DNA of 10,660 nucleotides from Acidobacteriaceae bacterium (lineage in GTDB: Bacteria > Acidobacteriota > Terriglobia > Terriglobales > SbA1): NCBI GenBank assembly GCA_019237515.1, contig JAFAGX010000342.1, positions 1 to 10,660 of the forward strand, given 5' to 3'. How positions within the stretch are numbered: position 1 is the first letter of the stretch; each line of letters begins with the position of its first letter. Below the pieces are notes generated by a model. The model ran no database searches. It had not been told where the DNA came from and saw nothing but the letters and a program-made list of their open reading frames with translations. Below, piece after piece: positions 6,136-10,660 of this stretch. A program made the position numbers and the translations under genes.

Positions 6136-7806
6136 ATGGTGGAACCAACCAAGACTGCTGGACGGCGACGCGGACCCAGCTTCTGGCTCCTGCGGATTGC
6201 TGCGGCAGTATTGGGTCCGGTGGTACTGCTGTGCGTGTTAGAGGGAGTGCTTGGCCTGGCCGGAGTTGGTTACTCGACGGATCTCACCGTGCCGTGCACG
6301 CTGCAAGGCCGTCCCGCAGCCTGTTACAACCTTTTCTTTCCTGCGCCGTTTTTCCCGCCGGGCATGATCAAGACGCCGCAGGCGTATGCCATCCCTGCTG
6401 ACAAGCCGAAGGGGACTTACCGAATCTTCGTGCTGGGAGAATCAGCCGCGATGGGCGATCCCGATCCCGCCTACGCGTTCAGTCGCTACCTCGAAGTGAT
6501 GCTGCGGGAACGCTATCCCGGGATGAAATTTGAGGTGGTGAACACAGGCAGCGTGGCGATCAACTCCCACGTGCTGCTGCCAATCGCCGAGGGACTGGCG
6601 AAGCAGAAACCGGATCTCTTCATCATTTATTCGGGTAACAACGAAGTCGTGGGCCCGTATGGTCCGGGGACTGCGTTGACATCGTCGAGCATGAGCCTGG
6701 CGGTGATTCGAAGCAGCATCTTCGTGCACTCGACGCGGATCGGCCAGCTGCTGACGCAAGTTGGAGAGCAGAAAAAGGAATGGCGCGGGATGGAGATGTT
6801 TCTCGACAAGCAGGTACGCGCCAGTTCCCCGCTCATGAAGTACTCGTATGCCAACTTTGCGCGCAATCTGCATGACACCGTGCTTGCGGCACGCGCCTCA
6901 GGCGCCAGGGTGATCGTCAGCACTATCGCGACGAACCTGAGAGACTGCGCTCCTTTTGCGTCGCTGCATCGTGAGGGCTTGAGTGGAGATGCCTTGCAAG
7001 CTTGGACGCAATTGGTGCAGCAGGGAGCTGACTTTGAAGATGCCCACTCCTACGACCAGGCACTGCAACGATACCGGGCGGCATGGGACATCGATCACGA
7101 GTATGCGGAACTGGAATTCCGGATTGCGCGAGTGGAATGGATGAAGGGCGCCTACTCCGCGGCCAAGGTGCACTTCGTCCTCGCACGCGACCTCGATACG
7201 CTGCGCTTTCGGGCGGACAGCCGGATCAACGACATTAACCGATCCGTCGCGTCCTCCTCCGGCGCGGAACTGGTAGATGTGGACGAAATCTTTTCCCAGC
7301 AGACGGCGAACGGAGTCACCGGCAGCGAACTTGTCTACGAGCACGTTCATATGACCCCGCTCGGTAACTACACACTGGCCCGCGCAATGTTCCGGCAGAT
7401 CGCCAGCAAGCTTCCGCTCGCGAACGGCAAACTCCTGCAGGACGCGGACATTCCGTCCCAGGCAGAATGCGAACGTGTACTGGCTTTGACGAATCATGAC
7501 CAGACGCGCATTGCCGCAGAGATGCTGCAACGCCTGCAGCACCCGCCCTTCACCAACCAAATGAACCATTCCGACCAGGTCCTGCGGCTGGCGCTCAAAG
7601 CGCAAAGCCCGGACGAGAATCCCTCGGAAACGGCCGGAGAATATCGGTGGGCGATTGCGCAAAAACCGGACGACCGGATCCTGCATTACAACTATGGGCT
7701 GTTTCTGTTTGCTTATAATCCGGACGCCTCAGCACACGAATTGCGATTGTCGCGACCATGGGATGGCTTTCCCGTATTTGCGCCCGACGGCACACCGCTG
7801 GACTGA
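6136..7806 (+). CDS. Membrane-anchored SGNH/GDSL-type esterase or acyltransferase with a TPR-like insert
   Basis: The protein has 556 residues. A basic N-terminus (GRRRG) precedes one transmembrane anchor at about 17-45, placing the rest outside the cytoplasm. The SGNH blocks are recognisable. Block I is VLGESAAMGD with the presumed nucleophile Ser103 (GES instead of GDS). Block II is NTGSVAINSH around Gly138, and block III is YSGNNE at 165-170. Block V is EHVHMTPLGNY, with Glu402-x-x-His405 where Asp-x-x-His is usual. Between blocks III and V, residues about 295-365 look like TPR helices (AHSYDQALQRYRAAWDID; GAYSAAKVHFVLARDLD), and more TPR-like helix occurs near 495-530. The ATG has AGGG at 6123-6126. 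The gene runs tail to tail with an MBOAT acyltransferase, so it may act like AlgX/AlgJ or DltD in O-acylation of an exported polymer. A plain lipase or esterase is the alternative. Confidence 0.75.
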   Translation: MVEPTKTAGRRRGPSFWLLRIAAAVLGPVVLLCVLEGVLGLAGVGYSTDLTVPCTLQGRPAACYNLFFPAPFFPPGMIKTPQAYAIPADKPKGTYRIFVLGESAAMGDPDPAYAFSRYLEVMLRERYPGMKFEVVNTGSVAINSHVLLPIAEGLAKQKPDLFIIYSGNNEVVGPYGPGTALTSSSMSLAVIRSSIFVHSTRIGQLLTQVGEQKKEWRGMEMFLDKQVRASSPLMKYSYANFARNLHDTVLAARASGARVIVSTIATNLRDCAPFASLHREGLSGDALQAWTQLVQQGADFEDAHSYDQALQRYRAAWDIDHEYAELEFRIARVEWMKGAYSAAKVHFVLARDLDTLRFRADSRINDINRSVASSSGAELVDVDEIFSQQTANGVTGSELVYEHVHMTPLGNYTLARAMFRQIASKLPLANGKLLQDADIPSQAECERVLALTNHDQTRIAAEMLQRLQHPPFTNQMNHSDQVLRLALKAQSPDENPSETAGEYRWAIAQKPDDRILHYNYGLFLFAYNPDASAHELRLSRPWDGFPVFAPDGTPLD

Positions 7807-7809
7807 GCC

Positions 7810-9261
7810 TTAAAAGTTGCCGTACATGAATTGAGCCGTACTGGTTCCGCGGCCGAGCGTCACCATCAGTACAAAAAGGAGTGTCACGGTATAGAGAGGC
7901 GGGAGCCAGTACCAGCGCCATCGGGCGGCCAGAGTTGTTAGGCCCGTCCGTGCGTTCTCACTGGACTCTTGCGACGTGCCGTTAAGGGCTTGGGCTGCTA
8001 CTGAGACCATGGCATAGCCGAGTGACAATCCAATCACCAGCAGATAAAGACTCCCGCTCAGAAAATGGGAGCCGTAGGTTGCGGGCGAGACGAGGGCGGA
8101 AAGCATTGTGCCAGCTTCGCCGAGCGAGTTGGCGCGAAAAAAAATCCATCCGAGGCTGACACAAACGATGGTCACGAGCCAGGAGAGGGGCGTCCACCGG
8201 GCGGGGTCCGGCTCCCAATCGAATCTGCGTTTTGTCTGTTGGATCTGGCGGTGAGCGACGAGCAGGAGCCCATGATACGCGCCCCAGAGCAGAAACAGCA
8301 TCGTCGCTTTGTGCCAAAGGCCAAACAGGACCATCGAGATGACGAGCGTCAGATTTCGCCACCAGACCTCCCGGCGGAGCGTGGCCAAGGGCAGGAACAC
8401 GTAGTCGCGAATCCAGAACGAGAGCGACATGTGCCAGCGCGTCCAGAAGATCGATGGCGCGGTCGACTGAAACGGCCGGGCAAAGTTTTCGGGCACGATC
8501 ACGCCGAGGGCTTGCGCGGCGCCGATCGCGATGTGAGAGTAGCCGGCGAAGTCGAAGAACAGTTGCAGGCCGTATCCGAAAGCGAGGCACCAGACGTCCA
8601 GGCCGCTCCAGCGCGTGGCATGGTCGAAGCCGCTGTTAATGCCATCGCCCGCGAGAATACCCTGCCCCAGCAAGCGAGCGAACAACATCATCAGGACGCC
8701 AGTTGCGATGCGCTCGAAGCCTCGGCCAATACTCTCCCACGGAATCGGCGCCACCGAGCGAAATTGGGGAAGCATATCGGGCATGCGGCAGATTGGGCCG
8801 GAGATCGTGACTGGGAAGAACGCCATGTAGAGAGCAAATTCGACGAACGAAGGATCGAGTTCTTCCCCGCGGTAGAGGTCGAACAGGTAGCTCATGGCCT
8901 GGAAGGTCCAGAAAGAAATCCCCAGGGGCAGTACGAGATGAACAAAGCCTTGCAGTGAAGAGAGAGGCAGGGCAACGGCAAGCGCAGGAACATATTTGAA
9001 GGCGCTCAGGAGAATCAAGTTGAGCAAGATGCCCCTCGCGAGCAGCGATCCGGATTGGTTTCGCCGAAGCGCCCGTGCGAGAAGGAAATTCGTCACGACC
9101 GATGTCAGCAGAACCGCAAAAAACCATCGCGTCCAGGTGAGATAGACCACGCTGCTTGCCAACAGCAGGACGAGTTGCCGAATTCGTGGAGAGCGAACCG
9201 TCGCGACGACTACGAGGCAAAGCAGGAAAGCGATGCCATGGAGGCTGCCGCGAAGCAACAT
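7810..9261 (-). CDS. MBOAT family membrane-bound O-acyltransferase, AlgI-like
   Basis: The protein has 483 residues, about the length of AlgI, and is strongly hydrophobic, with around ten membrane segments. MBOAT hallmarks are present in order: LPLGISFWTFQAMSYLFD (111-128), FFPVTISGPI (148-157), FDFAGYSHIAIG (236-247), FWTRWHMSLSFWIRDYVFLPL (272-292), the presumed catalytic His317 in FGLWHKAT, and His330 in LLWGAYHG. The C-terminal FMYGNF resembles the aromatic tail of AlgI. These proteins move an acyl group (often acetyl) across the inner membrane onto an exopolysaccharide, teichoic acid or similar acceptor with an SGNH-type partner. Here an SGNH gene lies convergent with 3 bases between the stops, and an acyl-adenylating enzyme is divergent 59 bases from the start. 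The acyl donor and acceptor are unknown. The ATG has only a weak upstream GAG as ribosome binding site. Confidence 0.9.
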   Translation of the reverse strand: MLLRGSLHGIAFLLCLVVVATVRSPRIRQLVLLLASSVVYLTWTRWFFAVLLTSVVTNFLLARALRRNQSGSLLARGILLNLILLSAFKYVPALAVALPLSSLQGFVHLVLPLGISFWTFQAMSYLFDLYRGEELDPSFVEFALYMAFFPVTISGPICRMPDMLPQFRSVAPIPWESIGRGFERIATGVLMMLFARLLGQGILAGDGINSGFDHATRWSGLDVWCLAFGYGLQLFFDFAGYSHIAIGAAQALGVIVPENFARPFQSTAPSIFWTRWHMSLSFWIRDYVFLPLATLRREVWWRNLTLVISMVLFGLWHKATMLFLLWGAYHGLLLVAHRQIQQTKRRFDWEPDPARWTPLSWLVTIVCVSLGWIFFRANSLGEAGTMLSALVSPATYGSHFLSGSLYLLVIGLSLGYAMVSVAAQALNGTSQESSENARTGLTTLAARWRWYWLPPLYTVTLLFVLMVTLGRGTSTAQFMYGNF

Positions 9262-9320
9262 GTCTCATTGTACTCAGGGCAGATTCTGCATTTGGATAGG
9301 ACGGCTAAAATAGCCGCGCC
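9262..9320. promoter_or_regulatory. 59-base divergent intergenic region, presumed promoters for MBOAT (-) and acyl-AMP ligase (+)
   Basis: Both flanking genes must be transcribed outward from here or from within each other. On the + strand TAAAAT (9306-9311) resembles a -10 box; the GTG begins 9 bases after it, a spacing that would fit a leaderless or nearly leaderless message. The same bases lie inside a perfect 6-bp hairpin CGGCTA-AAA-TAGCCG (9302-9316). No good -35 box is visible. Function is inferred. Confidence 0.35.
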
Positions 9321-10660
9321 GTGAACCAATTTAGAAATCTCGTCGACGCGCTCGAAACGGCTCCGTCGGACCGGCCGTTCGTGACGTTCTGGGTGGATGA
9401 AAACGAGAGCGAAACCGTGACCTTCGGCGAGTTTCGGCAACGAGCGGTTTCACAAGCTGTGGTCCTGCATGAGAACGGAGTCCGAGACGGAGATCGGGTA
9501 GTCGTCATCATGCCACAGGGCATTTCGGCGATGACCACATTTATTGGCGCAATGATGCTGGGCGCGGTGCCGGCGTTTCTCGCGTACCCCAATTTCAAGA
9601 TCGAGCCTTCAAAGTACAGTTCGGGATTGCGTGGAGTGACAGCCAATCTGGGAGCCAAGGTCGTAGCGATCGATCAGCAGTTTCCCAACGAGATGCTGGA
9701 ACATGTATCCCTGGGCGGTGAGACGAAGTTGCTGCAAGTGGGAGAAGGTCGTGGTGATGCCGGGAGATTATTGCCCCGAGCCCACATCGCGCCCGACCAG
9801 TTGGCATTCATTCAGCATTCGGCAGGAACCACCGGACTGCAAAAAGGCGTGGCACTGACGCACGCAGCGGTGCTCCGGCAAGTCGGTTATCTCGTCGATA
9901 CGTTGAAGGTCGGTGAGCGCGATCGAATCTACAGCTGGTTGCCTCTCTATCACGACATGGGACTGATCGCCTGTTTCATGTTGCCCATGGTGGCTCACCT
10001 GCATGTGGTGATGCAGTCGCCACTGGATTGGGTAATGTCCCCCGGAAGCATGTTGCAAGTCGTCAGCGAATACAAATGCACGTTGGCGTGGCTACCAAAC
10101 TTTGCTTTTCAGTTTGTGCCGCGGCGAACACTCAAGTCACGATGGGAACAGCTCGATCTTTCGTCGATGCGGGTGATCATCAACTGCTCGGAACCGGTCC
10201 GCACCGCGAGCATGAAGGAATTCGAAGAAATGTTCGCGGCGATTGGATTGAAACCCGGGGTTCTGCAGTCGTCGTATGCAATGGCCGAGAACGTCTTCGC
10301 CGTAACACAGTCGAACATCGGCGCACAGTCGGACCCAAGACTCATCTGGGCCGATGGACACAGATTCCGCGCAAATCATCGGGCGGTCGCTGTCCCAGAA
10401 GGGACCGCCGGAGCGATGAGCTTCACCTCGTCCGGCCGATTGTTGCCGAACCACGAAATTCGAATCGTCTCCGATTCCGGCGAACACTTGACCGACGGCT
10501 TCGTGGGCGAGATTCACCTGAGGAGCGACTGCCTTTTCACAGGCTATTACAATCGTCAGGATCTGACCGAGCAGGCCATCGTCGATGACTGGTATCGAAC
10601 GGGGGATCTCGGGTTCCGGCTCGATGGAGAACTATACGTCGTCGGGCGAAAGAAAGACCT
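9321..10660 (+). CDS. Fatty acyl-AMP ligase-like adenylate-forming enzyme (3' end outside window)
   Basis: A GTG start at 9321 follows an in-frame TAA (9306-9308), and the frame stays open to the window edge, giving 446 residues. Core motifs of the ANL (acyl-CoA synthetase / adenylation) superfamily occur in order: the ATP-binding loop HSAGTTGLQKG (166-176), WLPLYHDMGL (207-216), INCSEPVR (287-294), SSYAMAE (317-323), YRTGDLG (425-431) and the hinge start VGRKKD (441-446). HDMGL together with the SEPVR segment points to fatty acyl-AMP ligases, which activate a fatty acid and load it on an acyl carrier protein, rather than to CoA ligases. The C-terminal lid domain, needed to settle this, is outside the window. 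No Shine-Dalgarno is clear, and the start codon is the least certain point. It sits divergent from the MBOAT gene, so it may supply the acyl group that system transfers. Confidence 0.85.
   Translation, partial: MNQFRNLVDALETAPSDRPFVTFWVDENESETVTFGEFRQRAVSQAVVLHENGVRDGDRVVVIMPQGISAMTTFIGAMMLGAVPAFLAYPNFKIEPSKYSSGLRGVTANLGAKVVAIDQQFPNEMLEHVSLGGETKLLQVGEGRGDAGRLLPRAHIAPDQLAFIQHSAGTTGLQKGVALTHAAVLRQVGYLVDTLKVGERDRIYSWLPLYHDMGLIACFMLPMVAHLHVVMQSPLDWVMSPGSMLQVVSEYKCTLAWLPNFAFQFVPRRTLKSRWEQLDLSSMRVIINCSEPVRTASMKEFEEMFAAIGLKPGVLQSSYAMAENVFAVTQSNIGAQSDPRLIWADGHRFRANHRAVAVPEGTAGAMSFTSSGRLLPNHEIRIVSDSGEHLTDGFVGEIHLRSDCLFTGYYNRQDLTEQAIVDDWYRTGDLGFRLDGELYVVGRKKD

Noticed and set aside
5538..6152. Reverse-strand open frame covering the cytochrome end and the intergenic region
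   Set aside because: It is largely antisense to the clear cytochrome gene and shows no recognisable motif or signal.
8065..8958. 297-codon open frame on the + strand opposite the MBOAT gene
   Set aside because: Its highly charged, repetitive composition is the mirror image of a hydrophobic membrane-protein gene; no domain is recognisable.
10028..10588. 186-codon + strand open frame within the acyl-AMP ligase
   Set aside because: It is out of frame with the adenylating-enzyme motifs, is Arg-rich and resembles no family.

Overview
The window looks like chromosomal DNA of a GC-rich Gram-negative bacterium, most plausibly an Acidobacteriota member (Koribacter/Terriglobia-like). The basis is family style only: outer-membrane barrel plus NHL propeller plus multiheme cytochrome, and an SGNH protein with a TPR-like insert. 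No rRNA or other phylogenetic marker is present, so the taxonomy is an inference. I saw no mobile element, CRISPR array, tRNA or rRNA.

Left half (1-5931, all + strand) is an export and electron-transfer region. It opens with the 3' part of a SurA/parvulin-type periplasmic peptidyl-prolyl isomerase, closed by a strong intrinsic terminator (857-881). After a 304-base gap containing a potentially structured leader come three tightly coupled genes. They encode an outer-membrane beta-barrel with a C-terminal Phe, a secreted six-bladed NHL beta-propeller (its start overlaps the barrel gene by 19 nt), and a secreted multiheme c-type cytochrome (ATGA overlap). The cytochrome has 11 CXXCH motifs plus a terminal CX3CH, which together fall into six pairs. 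The set resembles extracellular electron-transfer or cytochrome-filament loci of Geobacter, and is the most interesting system here.

Middle (5932-6135) is a short intergenic stretch with an unusually good 20-bp imperfect hairpin (6020-6086).

Right half (6136-10660) is a probable envelope or polymer acylation module. It has a membrane-anchored SGNH-type protein with a TPR-like insert (+), an AlgI-like MBOAT O-acyltransferase (-, convergent, 3 bases between stops), and the 5' part of a fatty acyl-AMP ligase-like adenylating enzyme (+, GTG start, runs off the right edge). The logic parallels Dlt or alginate-type acylation: activate an acyl group, pass it across the membrane with an MBOAT, and finish with an SGNH partner. 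The carrier protein, if any, would lie outside the window.
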